Shown here piece by piece: positions 18,096 through 26,765 of a stretch of 64,000 bases of DNA. The notes beneath the pieces are model-generated. The model saw nothing but the letters and a program-made list of their open reading frames with translations. It was not told where the DNA came from and searched no databases. Source of the DNA: Cupriavidus necator. Its GTDB lineage: Bacteria; Pseudomonadota; Gammaproteobacteria; Burkholderiales; Burkholderiaceae. The stretch lies in contig CP074390.1 of assembly GCA_022041995.1 (NCBI GenBank), positions 2,108,001 through 2,172,000 on the forward strand. The letters are read 5' to 3'. Position 1 is the stretch's first letter. Each line of letters starts with the position of its first letter. Position numbers and translations under genes: made by a program.

Positions 18096-19808
18096 ATGAA
18101 GCCTGCTACAAATACCAATCAGCCGTTCCGTTCCCCCGCCTGGCCGCCCGGCCTGCCGGCCACGCTGCATACGCCTCGCACCAGCTTGTTTTACAACGTC
18201 GAGGCGGCGGCGCACCGCTATCCGGACAAGACCGCGATCCAGTATTTCGGCACCGCGATTTCCTACGGCCAGCTGCAGGACGAGATCGAACGGATGGCGG
18301 GCTACCTGCAGCAGGCCTGCGGCATCCAGCCGGGCGACCGGGTGCTGCTGTTCAGCCAGAACTGCCCGCAGTTCATCATTGCCTACTACGCGATCCTGCG
18401 CGCCGAAGGCGTGGTGGTCCCGGCCAACCCGATGTGGCTGGAAGCCGAACTTGCCCATGTGGTGCAGGACAGCGGCGCGGTGGCCGCCTTTGCCGGCAGC
18501 GAGCTGTACCAGCGCGTGGCACCGCTGCACGGCCCGGCGTTGCGCCATGTGATCCTGCACGACTATGCCGGCATGCTGTGCGACGACGGCGGCCTGGCCG
18601 TGCCGGCCTGGCTGCGCGAACCGCCGCCCGCGCCGCAGGCTGCGCCCTCCGGCGCGATGCCGGTGGCCTGGGACGCGGCCAGCGCCGCCGGGCACCGGCC
18701 GCTGCCGCACCAGGCCGGCTACGACACGCTGTGCATGCTGGCCTATACGTCCGGCACCACCGGCCATCCCAAGGGCTGCATGCATAGCCACGGCACGCTG
18801 ATGACCGCGGCGGCCGGATCGGTGATCTGGCGTGGCGCTACGCCCGAATCCGTGGTGCTGGCCGTGGCGCCGATGTTCCATCTGCTGGGCATGCAGAACT
18901 GCATGAACTCGCCGCTCTACCTGGGCGCCACCGTGGTGCTGATGCCGCGCTGGGACCGCGCCTTGGCCGCGGACCTGATCGAGCGCTACCGCGTCTCGGT
19001 CTGGGGTGCGCCGCCGGCGATGATGGTGGACTTCTTCTCGCAGCCGGGCATCGATGCGCGCGACCTGTCGAGCCTGGCCTACGTGGGCGGCGGCGGCGCG
19101 GCCATGCCCGAAGCGGTGGCCAATATGCTGCAGGAGCGTTTCGGCCTGCCCTACGTCGAGGCCTACGGCATGACCGAGACCGCCGCCTTCATCTTGTCCA
19201 ACCCGCGCAACCAGCCCAAGCGCGAATGCCTGGGCATCGCCACCTTCGGCGTTGACGCGCGCGTGGTCGATCCCGAGACGCTGCAGGAACTGCCTTACGG
19301 CGAGACCGGCGAGATCGTGGTCCACGGCGGGCAGGTGATGCAGGGCTACTGGCACAACCCGGAAGCCAACGCGGCCACCTTCATCGAGCTCGGCGGCAAG
19401 CGCTTCCTGCGCACCGGCGACCTTGGCTTCATGGATGAAGAAGGCTACTTCTTCATGCGCGACCGCCTCAAGCGGATGATCAACGCGTCCGGCTACAAGG
19501 TCTGGCCGGCCGAGGTGGAGAACCTGCTGTACGGGCACCCGGCCATCCACGAAGCCTGCGTGATCGCCGCCCGCGACGAGCGCCGCGGCGAGACCGTCAA
19601 GGCCGTGGTGGCGCTGCGCCCGGAAGCACGCGGCACGGCTGAAGCCGACCCCGAACGCATCATGGCCTGGTGCCGCGAGCATATGGCCGCGTACAAGGTG
19701 CCGCGCATTGTCGACGTGGTCGATGCGCTGCCCAAGTCGGCCACCGGCAAGATCCTGTGGCGCGCCTTGCAGGAGCGCGAGATGCAGGCGGACAACCCGC
19801 GCGCCTGA
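18096..19808 (+). CDS. Acyl-CoA synthetase (AMP-forming)
   Basis: A 570-residue ANL-superfamily ligase. Visible motifs are the P-loop YTSGTTGHPKG (around residue 217), YGMTETAAF, the hinge region RTGDLGFMDEEGYFFMRDRLKRM, and the late lysine in PKSATGKILWR. It should activate a carboxylic acid to its CoA thioester through an acyl-adenylate in the cytoplasm. It sits between two Bug genes and upstream of an enoyl-CoA hydratase and an acyl-CoA dehydrogenase, which supports a CoA-dependent degradation route. The ATG at 18096 lacks a strong ribosome site, so the start is uncertain. Confidence 0.9.
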   Translation: MKPATNTNQPFRSPAWPPGLPATLHTPRTSLFYNVEAAAHRYPDKTAIQYFGTAISYGQLQDEIERMAGYLQQACGIQPGDRVLLFSQNCPQFIIAYYAILRAEGVVVPANPMWLEAELAHVVQDSGAVAAFAGSELYQRVAPLHGPALRHVILHDYAGMLCDDGGLAVPAWLREPPPAPQAAPSGAMPVAWDAASAAGHRPLPHQAGYDTLCMLAYTSGTTGHPKGCMHSHGTLMTAAAGSVIWRGATPESVVLAVAPMFHLLGMQNCMNSPLYLGATVVLMPRWDRALAADLIERYRVSVWGAPPAMMVDFFSQPGIDARDLSSLAYVGGGGAAMPEAVANMLQERFGLPYVEAYGMTETAAFILSNPRNQPKRECLGIATFGVDARVVDPETLQELPYGETGEIVVHGGQVMQGYWHNPEANAATFIELGGKRFLRTGDLGFMDEEGYFFMRDRLKRMINASGYKVWPAEVENLLYGHPAIHEACVIAARDERRGETVKAVVALRPEARGTAEADPERIMAWCREHMAAYKVPRIVDVVDALPKSATGKILWRALQEREMQADNPRA

Positions 19809-19842
19809 CGCCAGCGGGCAAATCAGGAAAGAGAGAGACAGC

Positions 19843-20826
19843 ATGCAGCAAAGCAGACGCAACTGGCTGGCACAGGCCGGCACCCTGGCCGGCGCGGCCA
19901 TCCTCGGCGGCGCGGGCAGCGCCTTCGCGCAGCAACCGTATCCCGGCAAGCCGATCCGCATGATCGTGCCGTACCCGGCCGGCGGCGGCACCGACACCGT
20001 GGGCCGCCTGATCGGCCAGCGCCTGGCCGAAAGCCTCGGCCAGCCCGTGGTGGTGGAAAACAAGCCCGGCGCCAGCGGCATGCTGGGCAACGACACCGTC
20101 GCCAAGGCGCCGGCGGACGGCTACACCATCCTGCTGGCGATCACCGCGCTGATCCAGTCGCCGGCCCTGTACAAGCGCACGCCGTACGATGTGGCCAGGG
20201 ATTTCACCCCGGTCTCGCTGATTGCCAAGTCGTCCGACCTGTTCGTGGTGCCCAACCGCGTGCCGGCCAGCAACATGCGCGAATTCCTGGCACTGGCCAA
20301 GGCCGGCAAGCTCAGCTATGGCTCGTACGGCAACGGCACCTCGTCGCACCTGCACGGCGAACTGCTCAAGCAGCAAGCCGGCATCGAGATCGCGCATATC
20401 CCGTACAAGGGCGCGGCGCCGCTGATGAGCGACCTGCTCGGCGGCCAGGTGGACAGCGCCTTTGTCGACGTGACCTCGGCCAATCCCTACCTGGGCAGCA
20501 ACAAGTTCAAGATCCTCGGCATCACCGGGACCCAGCGCTACAAGGCGCTGCCCAATGTGCCGACTTTTTCCGAACTCGGCCTGGCGGGGTTCGAGCCCAA
20601 TGGCTGGTTCGCGCTGTTCCTGCCTGCCAATGCGCCCAAGGATGTGACGGCGAAGCTGGCGGCAGAGACCGCGCGCATCGTGCGGCTGCCCGAAGTGACG
20701 CAAAAGCTGGCCGGCATGGGCCTGCAGCCGGTCGGGTCCGCGCCGCAGGAGCTGGCCGCCGTGGTGGCCGGCGACACGCCCAAATGGGCCAAGATCGTGC
20801 GCGACGCCAACATCCAGCTGGACTGA
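19843..20826 (+). CDS. Bug-family periplasmic solute-binding protein
   Basis: A 327-residue Bug receptor. The N-terminus QQSRRNWLAQAGTLAGAAIL contains a twin-arginine-like signal, ending near AFAQQ. Family segments MIVPYPAGGGTDTVGRLI and ALPNVPTFSELGLAGFEPNGWF are present. It is the second Bug gene in the same operon but clearly not a recent duplicate of the first, so it may bind a related ligand. No transporter membrane subunits accompany it. Confidence 0.92.
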   Translation: MQQSRRNWLAQAGTLAGAAILGGAGSAFAQQPYPGKPIRMIVPYPAGGGTDTVGRLIGQRLAESLGQPVVVENKPGASGMLGNDTVAKAPADGYTILLAITALIQSPALYKRTPYDVARDFTPVSLIAKSSDLFVVPNRVPASNMREFLALAKAGKLSYGSYGNGTSSHLHGELLKQQAGIEIAHIPYKGAAPLMSDLLGGQVDSAFVDVTSANPYLGSNKFKILGITGTQRYKALPNVPTFSELGLAGFEPNGWFALFLPANAPKDVTAKLAAETARIVRLPEVTQKLAGMGLQPVGSAPQELAAVVAGDTPKWAKIVRDANIQLD

Positions 20827-20846
20827 GACCGCAACGGAGCCAACCG

Positions 20847-21626
20847 ATGGAAACTATCCGCTTTGCCGTCGAGGACGGCGTCGCCACCCTGACGCTGGAC
20901 TCGCCGGCGCGCAAGAACGCGCTGTCCTTGCCGATGCGCGAGGAGATCGGCGAAGTGATTCGCCGGGTACGCGCCGATGACAGCGTGCGCGCGCTGATCC
21001 TGACCGCTGCCGGCACCGATTTCTCGTCGGGCGGCGATATCAGCTCGATGCAGGTCGAGATCAATGCCGAGCAGGGCCGAAAGCGCCTGCAGAAGGTGCA
21101 CGGCTGGCTGGAAGACCTGATCCAGCTCGACGTGCCGGTCATCGCCGCGGTGGACGGCGCGGCCTATGGCGCGGGCTTCAGCCTGGCGCTGACGGCCGAC
21201 ATCATCCTGGCCACGCCGCGCGCGCGCTTCGGGCTGCCGTTCCTGCGCATGGGGCTGGTCCCCGACTGTGGCGTGTTCTACACGCTGCCGCGGATGATCG
21301 GCCTGCAGCGGGCCAAGGCGCTGATGTTCTCGATGCGCGAGCTGAACGCCCAGGCCGCGCAAGACCTTGGCGTCGTCATGGAAATCGTGCCGGCGGACAG
21401 CCTGCAGGAACGCGCGCGGGCGCTGGCGCAGGCCTTCACTGAAGCATCGCCGGTGGCGGTAGGCCTGACCAAGCAGGCGCTGAATGCCTCGCTCAACCAG
21501 GACCTGCACACCATGCTGGCAATGGAAGCGGACGGGCAGGGCATTGCCTTCTCGACCGCCTATCGCCGCGAGGCTGCCGACCGTTTCATGGCCAAGCAGC
21601 CGCTGCGCTACCGCTGGCCGGACTGA
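20847..21626 (+). CDS. Enoyl-CoA hydratase/isomerase family protein
   Basis: A 259-residue crotonase-fold protein. The oxyanion-hole segments are FSSGGDISSMQ (about residues 60-70) and DGAAYGAGFSLALTADI (about 100-117). The first of the two hydratase glutamates is replaced (GLPFLRMGL), while VPDCGVFYTLPR keeps an aspartate as in PaaG-type isomerases. Isomerase activity on an enoyl-CoA is therefore more likely than classic hydration (inference). It belongs to the operon starting at 17069; the start at 20847 follows ACGGAG. Confidence 0.87.
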   Translation: METIRFAVEDGVATLTLDSPARKNALSLPMREEIGEVIRRVRADDSVRALILTAAGTDFSSGGDISSMQVEINAEQGRKRLQKVHGWLEDLIQLDVPVIAAVDGAAYGAGFSLALTADIILATPRARFGLPFLRMGLVPDCGVFYTLPRMIGLQRAKALMFSMRELNAQAAQDLGVVMEIVPADSLQERARALAQAFTEASPVAVGLTKQALNASLNQDLHTMLAMEADGQGIAFSTAYRREAADRFMAKQPLRYRWPD

Positions 21627-21762
21627 GCGGCGCCGCCGGTCATGCTGCGACGCAGCATCCGGCTGCCTCGCCAGGCCGTCGTTTACGTATACAGGCGGGC
21701 GCTGGCCGGACGGTACCAGTCGCCTGCTCTTTTTCTCGTTTACCCTTATTTCAGCACACCAT

Positions 21763-22950
21763 ATGGGATCCCACGACCAGCACGCGGCGCCCGCCGTACG
21801 CAAGACCCCCTGGATGACCGAAGAACTGGCAATGTTCCAGGAAACCGTGCGCCGCTTCATCGAGCGCGAACTGGCGCCCAACGAGGCCCGCTGGGCCGAC
21901 CAGGGCTATATCGACCGCGAGGTCTGGCGCCGTGCCGGCGAGATCGGACTGCTGTGCGCCAGCATCCCCGAGGAATACGGCGGCGGTGGCGGCACCTTTG
22001 CCCACGAGGCCGTCATCACCCAGGAGATGTCGCGTGCGGTCGTCACCAGCCTTGGCAATAACGTGCACAGCGGCATCGTGGCACATTACCTGCTCAACTA
22101 CGGCACGGAAGAGCAGAAGAAGAAATGGCTGCCGCAAATGGCCAGCGGCGAAATGGTGGCGGCCATTGCCATGTCGGAACCTGGCGCCGGTTCTGACCTC
22201 AAAGCGATACGCACCCGCTCGGTGCGCGAACAGACCGAAAACGGAGACTGCTATCGCATAAACGGTGCAAAGACCTTCATCACGAACGGGTATCACGCCG
22301 ACCTGGTCTGCGTGGTGGCCAAGACCGACCCGGAAGCCGGTTCGCGCGGCGTGTCGCTGATCATGGTGGAGACGCGCGACCTGCCTGGCTTCCGCCGCGG
22401 CCGCATTCTCGAAAAGATCGGGCAGAAAGGGCAGGACACCGCCGAACTCTTCTTCGACGACGTGCTGGTGCCGTGCGCCAACCTGCTGGGCACGCAGGAG
22501 GGGCAGGGTTTCTACCAGCTTATGCAGCAGCTGCCGCAGGAGCGCATGATCATTGCGCTCGGGGCCGTGGCGACCATGCAGCGCGCCATCGAGCTGACCA
22601 CCGAATATGTGCGCCAGCGCAAGGTGTTCGGCCAGCCGCTGGCCGACCTGCAGAACACGCGCTTCAAGCTGGCGGAGTGCAAGACAGTCGCCACCATTGC
22701 CGCGACGTTCGTGGACGATTGCATGCTGCGCCTGATGGACGGCGAGCTCGACGCTGCCACGGCGGCCATGGCCAAGTGGTGGTGCACGCAGCAGAACTGC
22801 CAGATCATTGACGAGTGCCTGCAGTTGCACGGCGGCTACGGCTACATGCTCGAATACCCGATCGCACGTATGTATGCGAACGCACGCGTGAGCAAGATCT
22901 TCGGCGGCTCCAACGAGATCATGAAGGAGCTGGTGGCGCGCACGCTCTGA
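21763..22950 (+). CDS. Acyl-CoA dehydrogenase, long-chain type
   Basis: A 395-residue FAD enzyme with the normal three-domain layout. Motifs include AIAMSEPGAGSDLKAIRT (FAD/substrate), DGYMLEYPIAR-like GGYGYMLEYPIAR, and the C-terminal IFGGSNEIMKEL. The base position matches long-chain and isovaleryl enzymes, where Glu lies in LPQERMIIAL. It should oxidise an acyl-CoA to the 2-enoyl-CoA and pass electrons to ETF. The 136-bp gap upstream and the lack of a clear ribosome site at ATG 21763 leave the start and operon membership a little uncertain. Confidence 0.9.
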   Translation: MGSHDQHAAPAVRKTPWMTEELAMFQETVRRFIERELAPNEARWADQGYIDREVWRRAGEIGLLCASIPEEYGGGGGTFAHEAVITQEMSRAVVTSLGNNVHSGIVAHYLLNYGTEEQKKKWLPQMASGEMVAAIAMSEPGAGSDLKAIRTRSVREQTENGDCYRINGAKTFITNGYHADLVCVVAKTDPEAGSRGVSLIMVETRDLPGFRRGRILEKIGQKGQDTAELFFDDVLVPCANLLGTQEGQGFYQLMQQLPQERMIIALGAVATMQRAIELTTEYVRQRKVFGQPLADLQNTRFKLAECKTVATIAATFVDDCMLRLMDGELDAATAAMAKWWCTQQNCQIIDECLQLHGGYGYMLEYPIARMYANARVSKIFGGSNEIMKELVARTL

Positions 22951-23038
22951 CGCATGCGTGGCGCCTGCGCGTGAGGCGTCCGCTAGCAGCAGTGTCCGCG
23001 TGCTGGTGCGCCGAAACGCTTAAGAAAATGCGGAAAAA

Positions 23039-23066
23039 CGAAAGCCGGCACAAGCGCCGGCTTTCG
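23039..23066. terminator. Stem-loop terminator after the acyl-CoA dehydrogenase gene
   Basis: An 11-bp perfect stem, CGAAAGCCGGC / GCCGGCTTTCG, with a 6-nt loop. A run of A (GGAAAAA) precedes it on the plus strand, so the U-tract is best on the minus strand. It lies about 90 bp past the stop at 22950 and may act in both directions. Confidence 0.6.
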
Positions 23067-23226
23067 TGCGTATGGTTACAAAACCGCATGTGCACGGTTG
23101 GCGGGAAAGGTGTAAGGTGTGTCACAAGCATGGTCAATGGCCCGTCACGTGCGGGGGCGAAGCCGAGCGGGAAATCAGCCAAAGGCTGACACGAAATCCG
23201 GCAGAAATGCAGCAACGAAACAAGCG

Positions 23227-23240
23227 TTGCATCGATGCAA
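23227..23240. promoter_or_regulatory. Perfect 14-bp palindrome upstream of prkA
   Basis: TTGCATCGATGCAA is exactly self-complementary and lies 167 bp before the prkA start. It is a candidate operator for a dimeric regulator of the prkA-yeaH-spoVR operon; the regulator is unknown. Confidence 0.4.
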
Positions 23241-23406
23241 GATTCGTCAACTCGGACTCCACCATCGACGTTATTTGACTATGATGAAGTAAAGACTTCG
23301 CAACATGACAGGTCGCCAGGCCGGGGTGGTGTACCGCGAACGTTGCGCGAAGCCTTAGGGGTAGCACTACCTACGCCTCGGACGTGAACTCTGACGGGAG
23401 TGAGGT

Positions 23407-25329
23407 ATGGACATTTTTGGCCATTACGCTACGCGCTTCGAAGCTCGCAAGGAAGAGGAATACAGCATCCAGGAGTACCTGGAGATCTGCAAGAAGGATC
23501 CGACTGCCTACGCGACTGCTGCCGAACGCATGCTTGCCGCAATCGGCCAGCCTGAGTTGGTGGACACCCACCACGACCCCAGGCTGTCCCGCCTGTTCTT
23601 CAACAAGGTCATCCGCATCTATCCGGCCTTCCGCGACTTCTACGGCATGGAGGACACGATCGAGCAGATCGTCTCGTTCTTCAAGCACGCGGCGCAGGGC
23701 CTGGAAGAGCGCAAGCAGATCCTCTACCTGCTCGGGCCCCCGGGTGGTGGCAAGTCCTCGCTCGCTGAAAAGCTCAAGGCGCTGATGGAGGAGATCCCCA
23801 TCTACGCGCTCAAGGGATCGCCGATCCATGAGTCGCCGCTTGGGCTGTTCGCACCAGAGGAAGACGGCAAGATCCTGGAAGAGGACTACGGCATTCCGAT
23901 CCGGTATCTGAACACCATTGCCTCGCCCTGGGCGGTCAAGCGCCTGCACGAGTTCAACGGCGATATCACCAGGTTCCGGGTGGTCAAGCTGCGCCCTTCG
24001 GTACTGTCGCAGATTGCGATCTCGAAGACGGAGCCTGGCGACGAAAACAACCAGGATATTTCCTCGCTGGTCGGCAAGGTCGACATTCGCAAGCTGGAAG
24101 ATTTTCCGCAGGATGATCCGGACGCTTACTCCTATTCCGGCGGGCTCTGCCTGGCCAACCGCGGCCTGCTTGAGTTCGTTGAAATGTTCAAGGCGCCCAT
24201 CAAGGTCCTGCACCCGCTGCTGACGGCAACGCAGGAAGGCAACTACAAGGGCACCGAAGGCTTCGGCGCGATCCCGTTCGACGGCATCATCCTTGCGCAC
24301 TCGAATGAGGCTGAGTGGACGACCTTCAAGTCGGACAAGAACAACGAGGCTTTCCTGGACCGGATCTATATCGTCAAGGTGCCGTACGTGCTGCGCGTGT
24401 CCGACGAGGTGAAGATCTACGACAAGCTCTTGCGCAGCAGTTCGCTGTCGGCCGCGCCGTGCGCGCCCAACACGCTGAAGATGATGGCGCAGTTCGCGGT
24501 GCTCACGCGCATCAAGGAGCCCGAGAACTCCAATGTCTTCTCGAAGATGCGCGTCTATGACGGCGAGAGCCTGAAGGACGTGGATCCGAAAGCGAAGTCG
24601 TACCAGGAATACCGCGACTACGCCGGCATCGACGAAGGCATGAACGGGTTGTCGACGCGCTTTGCGTTCAAGGTCCTGTCCAAGGTCTTCAACTTCGACA
24701 ACACCGAAGTGGCGGCCAACCCGGTGCACCTGCTGTACGTGCTTGAGCAGCAGATCGAGCGCGAGCAGTTCCCGCCGGAGCAGGAAGCCAAGCTGCTGTC
24801 GCACATCAAGGAGTACCTGACCACGCCGTTCGTGGAGTTCATCGGCAAGGAGATCCAGACCGCTTACCTGGAGTCGTATTCCGAGTATGGCCAGAACATC
24901 TTCGACCGCTATGTGGTGTTCGCCGACCTGTGGATCCAGGATCAGGAGTACCGCGATCCGAATACCGGTGAAATCCTCGACCGCAACGCGCTGAACGACG
25001 AACTGGAGAAAGTGGAAAAACCCGCGGGTATCTCGAATCCGAAGGACTTCCGCAACGAGATCGTCAACTTCGTGCTGCGGGCGCGGGCCAACAACAGCGG
25101 CAAGAATCCGGTCTGGACCAGCTATGAAAAGCTGCGGATGGTGATCGAGAAGCGCATGTTCTCCACCACGGAAGACCTGCTGCCGGTGATCTCGTTCAAT
25201 GCCAAGTCTTCGCGCGAAGACCAGGACAAGCACGAGAACTTCGTCAACCGCATGGTCGAGAAGGGGTACACGCCCAAGCAAGTGAGACTTCTGGTGGAGT
25301 GGTATCTGCGCGTAAGAAAATCATCGTAA
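23407..25329 (+). CDS. prkA: PrkA-family serine protein kinase
   Basis: A 640-residue protein of the PrkA/YeaG family, full length. The N-terminal AAA domain has the P-loop GPPGGGKSS (residues 110-118) and the C-terminal half is the PrkA kinase-like domain. In enterobacteria YeaG acts with YeaH in adaptation to nutrient and nitrogen stress; family members phosphorylate substrates or may act as AAA proteases. It is first in a three-gene operon with yeaH and spoVR, a widely conserved arrangement. The reading frame and ribosome site are good. Confidence 0.96.
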   Translation: MDIFGHYATRFEARKEEEYSIQEYLEICKKDPTAYATAAERMLAAIGQPELVDTHHDPRLSRLFFNKVIRIYPAFRDFYGMEDTIEQIVSFFKHAAQGLEERKQILYLLGPPGGGKSSLAEKLKALMEEIPIYALKGSPIHESPLGLFAPEEDGKILEEDYGIPIRYLNTIASPWAVKRLHEFNGDITRFRVVKLRPSVLSQIAISKTEPGDENNQDISSLVGKVDIRKLEDFPQDDPDAYSYSGGLCLANRGLLEFVEMFKAPIKVLHPLLTATQEGNYKGTEGFGAIPFDGIILAHSNEAEWTTFKSDKNNEAFLDRIYIVKVPYVLRVSDEVKIYDKLLRSSSLSAAPCAPNTLKMMAQFAVLTRIKEPENSNVFSKMRVYDGESLKDVDPKAKSYQEYRDYAGIDEGMNGLSTRFAFKVLSKVFNFDNTEVAANPVHLLYVLEQQIEREQFPPEQEAKLLSHIKEYLTTPFVEFIGKEIQTAYLESYSEYGQNIFDRYVVFADLWIQDQEYRDPNTGEILDRNALNDELEKVEKPAGISNPKDFRNEIVNFVLRARANNSGKNPVWTSYEKLRMVIEKRMFSTTEDLLPVISFNAKSSREDQDKHENFVNRMVEKGYTPKQVRLLVEWYLRVRKSS

Positions 25330-25366
25330 CGGCGCCGCGGAACAGGTCTCTCAACGAGGGCAACAT

Positions 25367-26629
25367 ATGGCTACGGTCATCGATCGGCGCGAGAACGGCG
25401 GCAACAAGAGTGCCGTCAACCAGCAACGTTTCATCAAGCGCTACCGCGAGCAGATACGGCAAGCGGTGGCAAAGGCGGTGTCCGGCCGGAAGATCATGGA
25501 CATCGAGCAGAGCGGCCAGGTGTCCATTCCGGTCAAGGACATCTCCGAACCGATCTTCCACCACGGCCCGGGCGGGCGGCGCGAGTGGATTCACCCTGGC
25601 AACAAGAAGTTCGTCAAGGGAGACTCCTTCGACCGCCAGCAGCAGGGCGGTGGCGGGACCGGTTCGCGGGCCAGCGACAGCGGCGAAGGCGAAGACGATT
25701 TCGTCTTCACGCTGTCGCGCGAGGATTTCCTGAACTTCTTCTTCGAGGACATGGCGCTGCCGGACCTGGCCAAGCGCCACCTCGCCAAGATCGCCGAGGT
25801 GCGCAAGGTGCGCGCCGGCTATTCCATCGACGGCACGCCTTCCAACCTGTCGATCCTGCGCACCATGCGCAGCTCGCTGGGGCGGCGCATCGCCTTGTCC
25901 AGCCCTTATCAGAAGCGCCTGCGCGAGCTGGAGCTGGACTACAGCGAGGCGCTGGAAAAGGACGGACCCTACGCCGAAGGCACGCTCGAGCTGATGGAGA
26001 AGATGCGGCACCTGCGTGCCTGCATCGACCGCGTGCCCTTTATCGAGAAGCTCGACCTGCGCTACAACAACCGCGTGCTGAAGAAGCGCCCGCAGGCCCA
26101 GGCGGTGATGTTCTGCCTGATGGACGTGTCCGGCTCGATGGACGAGAGCCGCAAGGACCTGGCCAAGCGCTTCTTCATGCTGCTGTACCTGTTCCTGAAG
26201 CGCAACTACGAGCGCATCGACGTCGTGTTCATTCGCCATCACACGGTGGCGAAGGAAGTCGATGAGGAAGACTTCTTCCACTCGCGCGAGTCCGGTGGTA
26301 CCGTGGTGTCCAGTGCGCTGAAGCTGATGGTGGAAGTGATCCACGACCGCTATCCGCCAAGCCAGTGGAATATCTACTGCGCGCAGGCGTCAGATGGTGA
26401 TAACTGGGCCGGTGATTCCGAGTTGTGCGGACGCCTGCTGCGCGATTCGATCCTGCCGCTGGTGCAGTACTATGCATACGTTGAGGTCGCATCGGAAGAG
26501 CCGCAGAACCTCTGGGAAGAGTATCTGACGGTCAAGGGACAGTTCGATCACTTTGCGATGCAGCGCATCATCAGTGCGGACGAGATCTACCCGGTGCTGC
26601 ACGACCTGTTCCAGAAGCGCGCAGCATAG
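25367..26629 (+). CDS. yeaH: YeaH/DUF444-family VWA-like protein
   Basis: A 420-residue protein of the UPF0229/DUF444 family. A basic N-terminal segment and a Gly-rich linker (about residues 90-108) precede a von Willebrand-like domain with the metal-site motif DVSGS (253-257). It lies 37 bp after prkA and is presumably co-translated; the pair is thought to work together as kinase and adaptor in stress adaptation. The length is close to E. coli YeaH. The ribosome site is AACGAGGG. Confidence 0.95.
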   Translation: MATVIDRRENGGNKSAVNQQRFIKRYREQIRQAVAKAVSGRKIMDIEQSGQVSIPVKDISEPIFHHGPGGRREWIHPGNKKFVKGDSFDRQQQGGGGTGSRASDSGEGEDDFVFTLSREDFLNFFFEDMALPDLAKRHLAKIAEVRKVRAGYSIDGTPSNLSILRTMRSSLGRRIALSSPYQKRLRELELDYSEALEKDGPYAEGTLELMEKMRHLRACIDRVPFIEKLDLRYNNRVLKKRPQAQAVMFCLMDVSGSMDESRKDLAKRFFMLLYLFLKRNYERIDVVFIRHHTVAKEVDEEDFFHSRESGGTVVSSALKLMVEVIHDRYPPSQWNIYCAQASDGDNWAGDSELCGRLLRDSILPLVQYYAYVEVASEEPQNLWEEYLTVKGQFDHFAMQRIISADEIYPVLHDLFQKRAA

Positions 26630-26765
26630 GGTGGCGCCGATCCTGGCCTTCCTTGCGGAAAGGCCACAGTGAAGGCAAATGGCGAGGCAACGCGGACCAC
26701 GCGGCGCGGCGATGCCGTGCGCGCCGGACGGGTCTGGCGCCTTGCCCGGGCAACAAGGGGCGAAG

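Larger units (their letters stand above)
22951..23406. promoter_or_regulatory. Intergenic region upstream of the prkA operon
   Basis: This 456-bp gene-free region contains a stable hairpin at 23039-23066 and a perfect 14-bp palindrome, TTGCATCGATGCAA, at 23227-23240. The prkA promoter should lie in the last 150 bp, but no consensus -35/-10 or -24/-12 pair stands out. A GAGTGAGGT ribosome site precedes the prkA ATG. Confidence 0.5.

Noticed and set aside
23371..25281. Long open frame on the minus strand opposite prkA (636 codons)
   Set aside because: It is a by-product of high GC at third codon positions; prkA on the plus strand has clear family motifs and a ribosome site.
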